From positions 140,001-204,000 of the forward strand of contig NZ_AQUO01000002.1 of NCBI RefSeq assembly GCF_000371965.1: a DNA stretch of 64,000 nt, read 5' to 3'. The notes below the pieces were generated by a model. That model searched no databases. It was not told where the DNA came from and saw nothing but the letters and a program-made list of their open reading frames with translations. The translations under genes were made by a program, and so were the position numbers. Position 1 is the stretch's first letter. Each line of letters begins with the position of its first letter. Positions 15,795 to 24,708 of this stretch are shown here, piece by piece. The DNA is from Paracoccus sp. N5 (GTDB taxonomy: Bacteria > Pseudomonadota > Alphaproteobacteria > Rhodobacterales > Rhodobacteraceae).

Positions 15795-16733
15795 ATGAGC
15801 TGGAACCCCGCGCTTGAGCCAGGTTGCCCCGATGCGATCGGCATCGACCAGATCGAGACCCTGATCGTGCCACGCTCGCGCGATCTGGGCGGTTTCGAGG
15901 TGCGCCGGGCGCTGCCCGCGCCGCGCCGCCAGATGGTCGGGCCGTTCATCTTTTTCGACCAGGCCGGGCCGGCCGAGTTCCTGACCGGGCAGGGCGTCGA
16001 CATCCGCCCGCATCCGCATATCGGCCTGGGCACCGTCACCTATCTGTATCGCGGCGATTTCCACCACCGCGACAGCATCGGCAGCGACCAGGTCATCCTG
16101 CCCGGGGCGGTGAACTGGATGGTGGCCGGCAAGGGCGTCAGCCATTCCGAGCGCACCTCGACCCAGGGCCGGGCGGGCCCGCACAGCCTGTTCGGCATCC
16201 AGACCTGGATCGCGCTGCCCGAGGACCGCGAGGACATGGACCCGACCTTCGAGCATCACGGCAAGGACACGCTGCCCCGGATCGAGGCCGAGGGCGTCGA
16301 GGCCAGGCTGATCCTGGGCCATGCCTATGGCGAGCGGGCGCCGGTGACGCTGTATTCGGACACCTTCTACCTGGACGTGGTCCTGCAACCCGGCGCGCGC
16401 TTCCCGCTGCCGGACGATCACGAGGACCGCGGGCTCTACATCACCCAGGGCTCGGTCGGCATCGCCGGGCAGGAATTCGAGGCCGGGCGGATGATGGTGT
16501 TCCGCCCCGGCGACCGCATCACTGTGGCTGCCGGGCCTCGGGGCGCGCGGCTGATGGCGCTGGGCGGGGCGACGATGAACGGGCCGCGCTATATCTGGTG
16601 GAATTTCGTGGCCTCGTCGCGCGAGCGGATCGAACATGCCAAGGCGGAATGGCGCGCGGCCGACTGGGGGCAGGGGCTGTTCGACCTGCCGCCGACCGAC
16701 CGCGACGAATTCATCCCGCTGCCGGATCGCTAG
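15795..16733 (+). CDS. pirin family protein
   Basis: 312 residues from the ATG at 15795, which has GAGGAGAG just upstream (an ATG at 15771 is in frame but lacks this). It is a bicupin protein: the N-terminal cupin has the metal ligands in RPHPHIGLGTVTYLYRGDFH and KGVSHSERTS, and the pirin signature FIFFDQAGPAEFL precedes it. The C-terminal domain ends YIWWNFVASSRERIEHAKAE. Bacterial pirins are iron-binding and some act as quercetinases or as regulators of pyruvate metabolism. Nothing in the context decides the role here. Confidence 0.9.
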   Translation: MSWNPALEPGCPDAIGIDQIETLIVPRSRDLGGFEVRRALPAPRRQMVGPFIFFDQAGPAEFLTGQGVDIRPHPHIGLGTVTYLYRGDFHHRDSIGSDQVILPGAVNWMVAGKGVSHSERTSTQGRAGPHSLFGIQTWIALPEDREDMDPTFEHHGKDTLPRIEAEGVEARLILGHAYGERAPVTLYSDTFYLDVVLQPGARFPLPDDHEDRGLYITQGSVGIAGQEFEAGRMMVFRPGDRITVAAGPRGARLMALGGATMNGPRYIWWNFVASSRERIEHAKAEWRAADWGQGLFDLPPTDRDEFIPLPDR

Positions 16734-16959
16734 GAAGGCGGCACAGGTGTCGAACGCGGCGGTCGCGGCTGGGCCCTGCCGGTGGATGAGCAGCGGTGCG
16801 AAGGATGATCCAGCGAGGTCGGGCCGGCTGAACGGGCGGAGGCGCCAACGGCTCTGCGGGGGGGCTATGAAGGCCGGTTTTGCTCGGCTATGTTCAGGAA
16901 ATCTCCAGACTTCCCGACGCTTGAACCACCCGCAGCCAAGCCCGACGGAACGCCCCGCC
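16734..16959. other. non-coding stretch after pirin
   Basis: 226 bases with no convincing gene on either strand and irregular codon usage. It probably belongs to the same decayed segment as the response-regulator remnant that follows. Confidence 0.4.
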
Positions 16960-17394
16960 ATGATGCCCAGCCCGACCGGTGTGCCGGTCCAGACGCCCGA
17001 GATGGAACCGCCGCAGCGCATTCTCTTCGTCGAGGATGACCGCAAGCTCAGCGCTTTCCTGTGCCGCCTGCCCGCGGCCGCGAGCCCGTCGCAGGATGGT
17101 GCGGCGCGGCAGATCGGCTTCGACGGCTGGCTGCTGGACCTCGACGCCCGCGTGCTGCGGGACGCGCGGGGCAGGGCGCAGAGCCTGACCACGCAGGAGT
17201 TCAACCTGCTCAGCGTGCTGGCGCAGCGGCCCGGCCGGGTGCTGAGCCGCGACCAGCTGCTGGACCTGACCGTCAGCCGCAACTGGGCGCCCTATGACCG
17301 CTCGGTCGATGTGATGATCGGCACGACCGCGCCGCTGGTGCTGAAACTGGTGCGCCGCTGGCTTGTTCGATGCCGTTGCCCGACGCCTGGATGA
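16960..17394 (+). pseudogene. remnant of an OmpR-family response regulator
   Basis: The frame from the ATG at 16960 shows the start of a receiver domain (QRILFVEDDRKLSAFL, the acidic pocket intact), then jumps directly to the interdomain linker and winged-helix DNA-binding domain (IGFDGWLLDLDARVLRDARG, SLTTQEFNLLSVLAQRPGRV, LSRDQLLDLTVSRNWAPYDR, SVDVMIG). About 90-100 residues of the receiver, including the phosphorylated Asp, are missing. After DVMIG, where RLRRKIE would be expected, the similarity ends abruptly near 17325. An internal deletion plus 3' truncation makes a functional product unlikely. No histidine kinase gene is nearby. Confidence 0.75.
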
Positions 17395-17540
17395 CTGCGG
17401 TGCCGCTCTGCGGTGCTTGGGGAAAGACAGGGAGCGGTCGGCGGGATGATGCTTGCCCGGCGTCCGCATGATTCCGATCCGTTTCTTGACATGAGGGGTC
17501 CGAGGTTGCCTTATACTCCCCACCTCACAAGAGGCCGGAC
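17395..17540. promoter_or_regulatory. upstream region of acxR
   Basis: TTGACA at 17486-17491 and TATACT at 17512-17517 resemble sigma-70 elements, but the spacer is 20 bases, so the call is weak. The rest shows nothing recognisable. Confidence 0.3.
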
Positions 17541-19382
17541 ATGGCTGAGAGCATCCAGAAGGAGGACTGGGAACGCTTTCGCGCCTTGGGGAGCGTGCCC
17601 CCAAGCATTCGCGAAATCGTGCTCAGGTCTTGGGTCAGATCACGGGACAGCGTCGGGCTGAGGGGGCTGAAATGCGCGCCCTCGGTCGCGGATGACGAAT
17701 TGCGCGCCATCCGTCAGCGCAACCACCGGCTGCGGCGGGCGGCGCGGGATGCGGTGGCGCGGGCGGGCTACATGCTGGACGGCGCCGGGGCCATGCTGCT
17801 GCTCTGCGACCGGTCGGGCATGGTGCTGGACGCCACCGGCGACGCCCGTGTCCGGTCCCGAGGCGCGGAAAACCACCTGCATCCGGGCGGGCGCTGGGAC
17901 GAGCGCGCCATCGGCACCAATGCGATCGGCACCGCGCTGCATCTGGGCCAGCCCGTCAGCATCGCCGGGGTCGAGCATTTCTGCGAAGAGATCCAGCGCT
18001 GGTCCTGCGCCGCGGCTCCGGTTCGCGACCCCATGACAAAGCGTATCCTGGGCGCGGTCGATATCTCGGCGCCTTCGGATGAAAACCTGCGCCAAGGTGC
18101 GGCGCTGTCGGTCAGCCTGGCCATGCAGATCGAGGACGCGCTGCGTCTGCTGGGCCTGCAGGAGCACCAGATCCTGATCGACCGCTTGCTGGCGCGGCGC
18201 GGGCGCGGCGGCGAGGAGCTGCTGCTTCTGGACCGCTACGGCAACCGGGTCTGGGCCAGCGAGAACTTCGCCCGCATCGAAGAGCGCATCAGCGCCGGCG
18301 GGCGCGTGCTGGATGAGCTTGCCGCCAGCCCCGCCCCGGGCGATGAAAGCGATCCCCGCGCGCTGGCCGGGCGGATGCGCGAGGCGCTGCCCGAGGCCGA
18401 TGTGAACCTGATCTCGGAAAACGGCGAGGCCCTGGGGCTGATGCTGGCCTTTGCCAGCCAGCGTCCGCGCCAGGCCGCGGCGCAGGCCGGGCTTGCCGCC
18501 ATCGCCGAAACCGGCCCGGCGCTGGCCGCGATCTGCGCCGAGGCGCTGGAGCTGGTGAAAAGCGGGGTTCCCCTGCTGATCAAGGGCGCGGTCGGCAGCG
18601 GCAAGGAAACCCTGGCCCGCGCGCTGCATGCCGCGGGTCCGCTGGCGCAACTGCCGCTGGAGGTGGTGGATTGCAGCCTGCTGGATGCCGAGGGCCTGCG
18701 CGCAGCGCAGGGCGGTCTTGCCGGTGCGGCGGGCGGCATGCTGGCCCGGCTGGCCGAAACCGGGGGCACGCTGGTTCTGGACGAGCCGGCCGAGACGCCG
18801 CTCGGGGTGCAGGCGCTGCTGGCCCAGGCGCTGGCACATCTGGGCCGCGAATCCGGGGTGCCGGTGCAGTTCATCAGCCTGTCCTCGGTCCCGCTGTCCG
18901 AGCGCCTGGCGGCCGGCGCGCTGCGGGCGGATCTGCATTTCCGCCTGTCCGGCGCCGTCCTGCGCCTGCCGGCCCTGGCCGAGCGCCGGGCCGACCTGGA
19001 GCCGCTGGCAAGACGGTTCTCGGACCTGTATTCGGACCGGCGCAAGGGCAGCGTCCTGCGCTTTACCCCCGCCGCCATGCTGCGCCTGCAGACCCATGGC
19101 TGGCCGGGAAACCTGCGCGAATTGCGCAATCTGATCGAGGCGCTGTCGGCCACCTCGTTCAGCCGGCTGATCGACGTGGCCGACCTGCCGCAGGCCATCG
19201 CGCAGGGGCCGGGCAAGGCGCGCGACGACACCCTGCGCGATCGCGAGCGGGCCGAGATCCTGGATGCCCTGGCGCAATGCGGCGGCAATATGACCGAGAC
19301 GGCGCGGCGGCTGGGGATCTCGCGCTCGACGCTGTATCTCAAGCTGGAACAATACGGCGTGCCGCGCAGCCGTCGCGGCTGA
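17541..19382 (+). CDS. acxR: Fis-type enhancer-binding regulator of acetone metabolism (AcxR/AcoR-like), GAFTGA motif absent
   Basis: 613 residues with AcoR/AcxR architecture: an N-terminal sensory part with GAF-like domain (residues about 65-210, including GGRWDERAIGTNAIGTALHL and VEHFCEEIQRWSCAAAPVRD), a AAA+ domain (Walker A GAVGSGKET about 353, Walker B GGTLVLDEP about 410, and the arginine finger region LRADLHFRLSG), and a Fis-type HTH at the C-terminus (MTETARRLGISRSTLYLKLE). The ESELFG and GAFTGA loop that contacts sigma-54 is replaced by AQGGLAGAAGGML, so it may not activate sigma-54 promoters. It sits directly upstream of acxABC, as in Rhodobacter and Xanthobacter. Confidence 0.88.
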   Translation: MAESIQKEDWERFRALGSVPPSIREIVLRSWVRSRDSVGLRGLKCAPSVADDELRAIRQRNHRLRRAARDAVARAGYMLDGAGAMLLLCDRSGMVLDATGDARVRSRGAENHLHPGGRWDERAIGTNAIGTALHLGQPVSIAGVEHFCEEIQRWSCAAAPVRDPMTKRILGAVDISAPSDENLRQGAALSVSLAMQIEDALRLLGLQEHQILIDRLLARRGRGGEELLLLDRYGNRVWASENFARIEERISAGGRVLDELAASPAPGDESDPRALAGRMREALPEADVNLISENGEALGLMLAFASQRPRQAAAQAGLAAIAETGPALAAICAEALELVKSGVPLLIKGAVGSGKETLARALHAAGPLAQLPLEVVDCSLLDAEGLRAAQGGLAGAAGGMLARLAETGGTLVLDEPAETPLGVQALLAQALAHLGRESGVPVQFISLSSVPLSERLAAGALRADLHFRLSGAVLRLPALAERRADLEPLARRFSDLYSDRRKGSVLRFTPAAMLRLQTHGWPGNLRELRNLIEALSATSFSRLIDVADLPQAIAQGPGKARDDTLRDRERAEILDALAQCGGNMTETARRLGISRSTLYLKLEQYGVPRSRRG

Positions 19383-19426
19383 GCCTTCCGCGCTGCGGCG
19401 CTGCGTCCGCAGCATGTCCGATGCAC

Positions 19427-19443
19427 TGTCCGAAAACCGGACA
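19427..19443. promoter_or_regulatory. inverted repeat TGTCCG-N5-CGGACA upstream of acxA
   Basis: Perfect 6-bp arms with spacer AAAAC, 72 bases before the acxA start. A third TGTCCG half site lies at 19415-19420. An almost identical element (spacer AAAAT) precedes the alcohol dehydrogenase gene at 24632-24648. It is a candidate AcxR binding site. Confidence 0.65.
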
Positions 19444-19514
19444 ACACGGGCGCCGGCCGGCACGACATCCTGACCCTACGCCACGGGGAGGTGGCGCAAT
19501 GGGAGGAGCAAACC

Positions 19515-21668
19515 GTGCCATTGGACAAATCCAACAATCGAAAAGTGCAGGTGCTGGGCATCGACGCCGGCGGCACCATGACCGACACGTTCTTCGTGGA
19601 CAGCGACGGCGATTTCGTCGTCGGCAAGGCGCAATCGACGCCGCAGAACGAGGCGCTCGGCCTGATCGCCAGCGCCAGGGAGGGGCTGGATCACTGGGGG
19701 CTGTCGCTGAAGGATGCGCTGTCCGAAATCCAGACCGGCGTCTATTCCGGCACCGCGATGCTGAACCGCGTCGTGCAGCGCAAGGGCCTGCGTTGCGGCC
19801 TGATCGTCAATGCCGGGATGGAGGATTTCCACCGCATGGGCCGCGCGATCCAGGCCTATCTGGGCTTTGCCTATGAGGACCGCATCCACCTGAACACGCA
19901 TTACTACGACGAGCCGCTGGTGCCGCGCCACCTGACGCGCGGCGTCATGGAGCGGGTGGACATGTCCGGCACCGTGGTCATCCCGCTGCGCGAGGATACC
20001 GCCCGCCAGGCGGCCCGCGACCTGATCGCGCAGGATGTCGAGGGCATCGTGATCTCGCTGCTGCACAGCTATCGCAACCCGGGCCATGAGCGCCGGGTGC
20101 GCGATATCGTGCAGGAGGAAGTGGATGCGTCGGGCAAGAGCATCCCGGTCTTTGCCTCGACCGATTATTATCCGGTGCGCAAGGAAACGCACCGCACCAA
20201 CACCACGATCCTGGAGGCCTATGCCGCCGAGCCCTCGCGCCAGACGCTGAGCAAGATCACCTCGGCCTTCAAGGAGAACGGCTCGAAATTCGATTTCCGG
20301 GTCATGGCGACGCATGGCGGAACCATCTCGTGGAAGGCCAAGGAACTGGCGCGCACCATCGTCTCGGGTCCGATCGGCGGCGTGATCGGCGCCAAATACC
20401 TGGGCGAGGTGCTGGGCTATTCCAACATCGCCTGTTCGGATATCGGCGGCACCTCGTTCGACGTGGCGCTGATCACCCAGAACGAACTGACGATCCGCAA
20501 CGACCCCGACATGGCGCGGCTGGTGCTATCGCTGCCGCTGGTGGCGATGGATTCGGTCGGCGCGGGCGCCGGTTCGTTCATCCGGCTGGACCCCTATACC
20601 AAGGCGATCAAGCTGGGCCCGGACAGCGCCGGTTATCGCGTCGGCGTCTGCTGGGCTGAGTCGGGGATCGAGACGGTCACCATCTCGGACTGCCATGTCA
20701 TCCTGGGCTATCTGAACCCCGACAATTTCCTGGGCGGGCAGGTCAAGCTGGACCGTGAACGCGCCTGGAACGCGATGAAGGAGCAGATCGCCGACCCGCT
20801 GGGCCTCTCGGTCGAGGATGCGGCGGCGGGCGTCATCGAACTGCTGGACAGCGACCTGCGCGACTATCTGCGCTCGATGATCTCGGGCAAGGGCTCGACA
20901 CCGGGCAACTTCGTCTGCTTCAGCTATGGCGGCGCCGGCCCGGTCCATACCTATGGCTATACCGAGGGACTGGGCTTCGAGGACGTGATCGTGCCGGCCT
21001 GGGCGGCGGGCTTTTCCGCCTTCGGCTGCGCGGCGGCGGATTTCGAATACCGCTATGACAAGTCGCTGGACATCAACATCGCCGAGGATGCCTCGGCCGA
21101 CCTGAAGGTCACGCAGGCCGAAACCCTGCAAGCCGCCTGGGAAGAGCTGAAGGAGCGCGTGCTCGAGGAATTCGAGATCAACGGCTACACCGCCGACCGC
21201 GTGCAACTGCAGCCGGGTTTCCGGATGCAATATCGCGGCCAGCTGAACGACCTGGAAATCGAAAGCCCGATCCTGCACGCCCATTCCGCCGGGGATTGGG
21301 ACAAGCTGGTCGAGGCCTTCAACGATACCTATGGCCGGGTCTATGCCGCCTCGGCCCGATCGCCCGAGCTGGGCTATTCGGTGACCGGCGCGATCATGCG
21401 CGGCACGGTGCCGATCCCGAAGCCGAAGATCCCGAAAGAGCCCGAGGCCGGCCCCACCCCGCCCGAGGAGGCCAAGCTCGGCACGCGCAAGTTCTATCGG
21501 CACAAGCAATGGGTCGATGCCCAGCTTTACCGGATGGAGGCACTGCAGCCTGGCAACCGCATCACCGGCCCCGCCGTGATCGAATCCGACGCGACGACCT
21601 TCGTGGTGCCGGGCGGTTTCGAGACGTTCCTGGACGGTCACCGCCTGTTCCACCTGAAAGAAGTCTGA
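19515..21668 (+). CDS. acxA: acetone carboxylase beta subunit
   Basis: 717 residues from the GTG at 19515, which has GGGAGGAG 8 bases upstream; the frame extends to 19491 without better support. HyuA/hydantoinase-A family, with the ATPase phosphate-binding motif LGIDAGGTMTDTFFV at the N-terminus and highly conserved blocks such as MATHGGTISWKAKELARTIV, GPIGGVIGAKYLGEVLGY and CFSYGGAGPVHTYGYTEGLG. Acetone carboxylase is an alpha2beta2gamma2 Mn-containing cytoplasmic enzyme that converts acetone and bicarbonate to acetoacetate with ATP hydrolysis to AMP. The beta subunit is thought to phosphorylate the substrates. It begins the acxABC operon. Confidence 0.96.
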   Translation: MPLDKSNNRKVQVLGIDAGGTMTDTFFVDSDGDFVVGKAQSTPQNEALGLIASAREGLDHWGLSLKDALSEIQTGVYSGTAMLNRVVQRKGLRCGLIVNAGMEDFHRMGRAIQAYLGFAYEDRIHLNTHYYDEPLVPRHLTRGVMERVDMSGTVVIPLREDTARQAARDLIAQDVEGIVISLLHSYRNPGHERRVRDIVQEEVDASGKSIPVFASTDYYPVRKETHRTNTTILEAYAAEPSRQTLSKITSAFKENGSKFDFRVMATHGGTISWKAKELARTIVSGPIGGVIGAKYLGEVLGYSNIACSDIGGTSFDVALITQNELTIRNDPDMARLVLSLPLVAMDSVGAGAGSFIRLDPYTKAIKLGPDSAGYRVGVCWAESGIETVTISDCHVILGYLNPDNFLGGQVKLDRERAWNAMKEQIADPLGLSVEDAAAGVIELLDSDLRDYLRSMISGKGSTPGNFVCFSYGGAGPVHTYGYTEGLGFEDVIVPAWAAGFSAFGCAAADFEYRYDKSLDINIAEDASADLKVTQAETLQAAWEELKERVLEEFEINGYTADRVQLQPGFRMQYRGQLNDLEIESPILHAHSAGDWDKLVEAFNDTYGRVYAASARSPELGYSVTGAIMRGTVPIPKPKIPKEPEAGPTPPEEAKLGTRKFYRHKQWVDAQLYRMEALQPGNRITGPAVIESDATTFVVPGGFETFLDGHRLFHLKEV

Positions 21669-21688
21669 TTTCCCGGGGAGGAAACATC

Positions 21689-24004
21689 ATGAACATGCAA
21701 TCCAAAGTCGAGACGCGCGGCATCGTCCGCGGCGGCGAGACGCTGAAGCAGCACCGCGACCGGCTGATGGAGGCCACCAAGCGGACGAAACATTACGCCG
21801 GCCTCGACCGCCTGGAGCTGCGCGACAGCGATCCGATCAAATACAACAAGCTGTTCTCGCGGCTGCGGGCCGGGGTGGTCGATGCGCGCGAGACCGCCAA
21901 GAAGATCGCCGCCTCGCCCATCGTCGAGCAGGAGGGCGAGCTGTGCTTCACCCTCTACAACGCGGCGGGCGATTCGATCCTGACCTCGACCGGCATCATC
22001 ATCCATGTCGGCACCATGGGCGCGGCGATCAAATACATGATCGAGAACGGCTGGGAGCATAACCCCGGCATCAAGGACAAGGACATCTTCTGCAACAACG
22101 ACAGCCTGATCGGCAATGTCCACCCCTGCGACATCCACACCATCGTGCCGATCTTTCACGAGGGCGAGCTGATCGGCTGGGTCGGCGGCGTCACCCATGT
22201 GATCGACACCGGCTCGGTCGGGCCGGGCTCGATGTCCACCGGCCAGGTGCAGCGTTTCGGCGACGGCTATTCCATCACCTGCCGCAAGATCGGCGAGAAC
22301 GACGAGTTGAAGCGCGACTGGCTGCATGAAAGCCAGCGCATGGTGCGCACCACCCGTTACTGGATGCTGGACGAACGCACCCGCGTCGCCGGCTGCCACA
22401 TGATCCGCAAGCTGGTCGAGGAGGTGATCGCGGACGAGGGCATCGAGGCCTATTGGAAATTCGCCTATGAATCGGTCGAGCATGGCCGCATCGGCCTGCA
22501 GGCCCGCATCAAGGCGATGACCATTCCCGGCAAGTACCGGCAGGTGGGCTTCGTGGACGTGCCCTATGCGCATGACGACGTGCGGGTGCCGTCCGATTTC
22601 GCCAAGGTCGACACGATCATGCACACGCCCTCCGAGATCACCATCCGCCCGGACGGCACCTGGCGGCTGGATTTCGAGGGCTCGTCCCGCTGGGGCTGGC
22701 ACACCTACAACGCGCATCAGGTCAGCTTCACCTCGGGCATCTGGGTGATGATGACGCAATCGCTGATCCCGACCGAGATGATCAACGACGGCGCCGCCTA
22801 CGGCACCGAGTTCCGCCTGCCCAAGGGCACCTGGATGAACCCCGACGACCGCCGCGTCGCCTTCAGCTATAGCTGGCACTTCCTGGTCAGTTCCTGGACG
22901 GCGCTGTGGCGCGGCCTCAGCCGGGCCTATTTCGGGCGCGGCTACCTGGAAGAGGTGAACGCGGGCAATGCCAATACCTCGAACTGGCTGCAAGGCGGCG
23001 GCTTCAACCAGTATGACGAGATCCATGCCGTGAACTCGTTCGAATGCGCGGCGAACGGCGTCGGCGCCACCGCCCACATGGACGGCATCAGCCATGCCGC
23101 CGCGGTCTGGAACCCCGAAGGCGACATGGGCGACATGGAGATCTGGGAACTGGCCGAGCCGCTGGTCTATCTGGGCCGGCAGATCAAGGCCAGCTCCGGC
23201 GGGGCCGGCAAGTATCGCGGCGGCTGCGGCTTCGAAAGCCTGCGCATGGTCTGGAACGCCAAGGACTGGACGATGTTCTTCATGGGCAACGGCCATATCA
23301 GTTCCGACTGGGGGCTGATGGGCGGCTATCCCGCCGCCTCGGGCTATCGTTTCGAGGCGCATGACACCCGGCTCAAAGAGATCATCGCCGAGGGCGGCGC
23401 CATCCCGCATGGCGGCGACACCGACCCCGAGCACCCGGTCTGGGAGGCGATGCTGCCCGACGCGCGGATCAAGCGCGACAAGCAGGCCATCACCACCGAG
23501 GCCATGTTCAAGGACTATGACCTTTATCTGAACTACATGCGCGGCGGGCCGGGCTTCGGCGATCCCCTGGACCGCGAGCCGCAGAAGGTGGTCGATGACG
23601 TGAACGGCGGCTATCTGCTGCCCCGCTTTGCCGAAAGCGTCTATGGCGTGGTGCTGGCGGCCGCCGGAGACGGGCTGCAAGGCGTCGATCAGGCCGCGAC
23701 CACGGCCCTGCGCAAGCGGATCCGCAAGCAGCGGCTGGAGGAATCGGTGCCGACCCAGGACTGGATGGCGGGCGAGCGCAAGCGCATCCTGGCCAAGGAG
23801 GCCGGCGTGCATGTCCAGCAGATGTTTGCCGCGTCGTTCAAGCTCGGCCCGCGCTTCGAGCAGCAGTTCCGCAGCTTCTGGGACCTGCCGGCCGATTGGC
23901 GGCTGATGGAAGCGGATCTGCCGATCCCCTCCTACGGGCGCGAATACTCGATGGATATCTCCGAGCTTCCCGATGTGAAGACGGTGCAATTCGTCGAGGA
24001 ATGA
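21689..24004 (+). CDS. acxB: acetone carboxylase alpha subunit
   Basis: 771 residues from the ATG at 21689, with GGGGAGGAAA upstream and 20 bases after acxA; the very long upstream frame is only an accidental extension. HyuB/hydantoinase-B family with conserved segments EGELCFTLYNAAGDSILTST, NNDSLIGNVHPCDIHTIVPI and GWVGGVTHVIDTGSVGPGSM. The His/Asp-rich NVHPCDIH part fits the Mn-binding active site described for this family. It is the carboxylation subunit of the complex. Confidence 0.96.
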   Translation: MNMQSKVETRGIVRGGETLKQHRDRLMEATKRTKHYAGLDRLELRDSDPIKYNKLFSRLRAGVVDARETAKKIAASPIVEQEGELCFTLYNAAGDSILTSTGIIIHVGTMGAAIKYMIENGWEHNPGIKDKDIFCNNDSLIGNVHPCDIHTIVPIFHEGELIGWVGGVTHVIDTGSVGPGSMSTGQVQRFGDGYSITCRKIGENDELKRDWLHESQRMVRTTRYWMLDERTRVAGCHMIRKLVEEVIADEGIEAYWKFAYESVEHGRIGLQARIKAMTIPGKYRQVGFVDVPYAHDDVRVPSDFAKVDTIMHTPSEITIRPDGTWRLDFEGSSRWGWHTYNAHQVSFTSGIWVMMTQSLIPTEMINDGAAYGTEFRLPKGTWMNPDDRRVAFSYSWHFLVSSWTALWRGLSRAYFGRGYLEEVNAGNANTSNWLQGGGFNQYDEIHAVNSFECAANGVGATAHMDGISHAAAVWNPEGDMGDMEIWELAEPLVYLGRQIKASSGGAGKYRGGCGFESLRMVWNAKDWTMFFMGNGHISSDWGLMGGYPAASGYRFEAHDTRLKEIIAEGGAIPHGGDTDPEHPVWEAMLPDARIKRDKQAITTEAMFKDYDLYLNYMRGGPGFGDPLDREPQKVVDDVNGGYLLPRFAESVYGVVLAAAGDGLQGVDQAATTALRKRIRKQRLEESVPTQDWMAGERKRILAKEAGVHVQQMFAASFKLGPRFEQQFRSFWDLPADWRLMEADLPIPSYGREYSMDISELPDVKTVQFVEE

Positions 24005-24074
24005 CCGCCCCGGCTGCGCCCGTCCCCCCTTGGGCGCAGCCGACCCTTTCAAGGCCCATCCAATGGAGGAACAG

Positions 24075-24575
24075 ATGGCCTATACCAAAGCCAAGATCAA
24101 AGACCTGGTGGACGGCAAGATCGACCGCGACACCCTGCACACCATGCTTTCGACCCCCAAGGACAAGGAACGCTTCCAGATCTATCTGGAGATCCTGCAG
24201 GAACAGGTCGAATGGGACGATCCGATCATCCTGCCGCTGGGGCCCAAGCTCTATATCGTGCAGCGCAAATCCGACAGGAAATGGATCATCCGCAGCCAGG
24301 CCGGGCACGATTTCTGCGAATGGGACCAGAACTGGAAACTGCACGCCCGTGTCCGCGTGCGCGAGACCGCCGCGCAGATGGAGGAGCTTTATCCCCGGCT
24401 GATGGCGCCCTCGCCGGAATGGCAGGTGATCCGCGAATATTTCTGTCCGATCTCGGGCGACCTGCTGGATGTCGAGGCGCCGACGCCGTGGTATCCGGTG
24501 ATCCACGACTTCGAGCCCGATATCGAGGCGTTCTACAAGGACTGGCTGGGGCTGCCGGTCCCGGAACGCGCCTGA
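24075..24575 (+). CDS. acxC: acetone carboxylase gamma subunit
   Basis: 166 residues from the ATG at 24075 (TGGAGGAACAG in front), matching the usual size of AcxC (about 168). Conserved stretches include RFQIYLEILQEQVEWDDPII, LPLGPKLYIVQRKSDRKWII and CEWDQNWKLHARVRVRETAA. It carries a Cys at EYFCPISGDLLDVEAPTPWY. It is the small structural subunit needed for the alpha2beta2gamma2 complex. It is last in the operon, followed by a strong hairpin. Confidence 0.95.
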   Translation: MAYTKAKIKDLVDGKIDRDTLHTMLSTPKDKERFQIYLEILQEQVEWDDPIILPLGPKLYIVQRKSDRKWIIRSQAGHDFCEWDQNWKLHARVRVRETAAQMEELYPRLMAPSPEWQVIREYFCPISGDLLDVEAPTPWYPVIHDFEPDIEAFYKDWLGLPVPERA

Positions 24576-24600
24576 GCCGCCGATCCCGATCCGCAAAGGG

Positions 24601-24624
24601 GGTGGCCATGGCGACATGGCCACC
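24601..24624 (+). terminator. hairpin after acxABC
   Basis: GGTGGCCATG (24601-24610), loop GCGA, CATGGCCACC (24615-24624): perfect 10-bp arms, 25 bases after the acxC stop. There is no T-run, so it may only attenuate or stabilise the mRNA. Confidence 0.65.
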
Positions 24625-24631
24625 CCGGCAA

Positions 24632-24648
24632 TGTCCGAAAATCGGACA
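24632..24648. promoter_or_regulatory. inverted repeat TGTCCG-N5-CGGACA upstream of the alcohol dehydrogenase
   Basis: Same element as at 19427-19443, differing at one spacer base. It lies 61 bases before the dehydrogenase start, a spacing close to that at acxA. It supports co-regulation of 2-propanol oxidation and acetone carboxylation. Confidence 0.65.
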
Positions 24649-24708
24649 GGCAAGGCGCGGCGAAACCGGGTAGTCTTGTGCCAGCCATGTCTAGCAGGAG
24701 AGCATCAA

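Noticed and set aside
14421..17282. 953-codon open frame on the minus strand
   Set aside because: Antisense to gntP, gntK and pirin, all of which have strong family signatures.
17292..17492. Small minus-strand gene or transposase fragment
   Set aside because: No transposase motif or terminal inverted repeat could be found; the frame is a shadow of the decayed regulator region.
19444..19514. Sigma-54 promoter upstream of acxA
   Set aside because: Only a poor GG-N10-GC match in GC-rich sequence, without TGGCAC or TTGC blocks.
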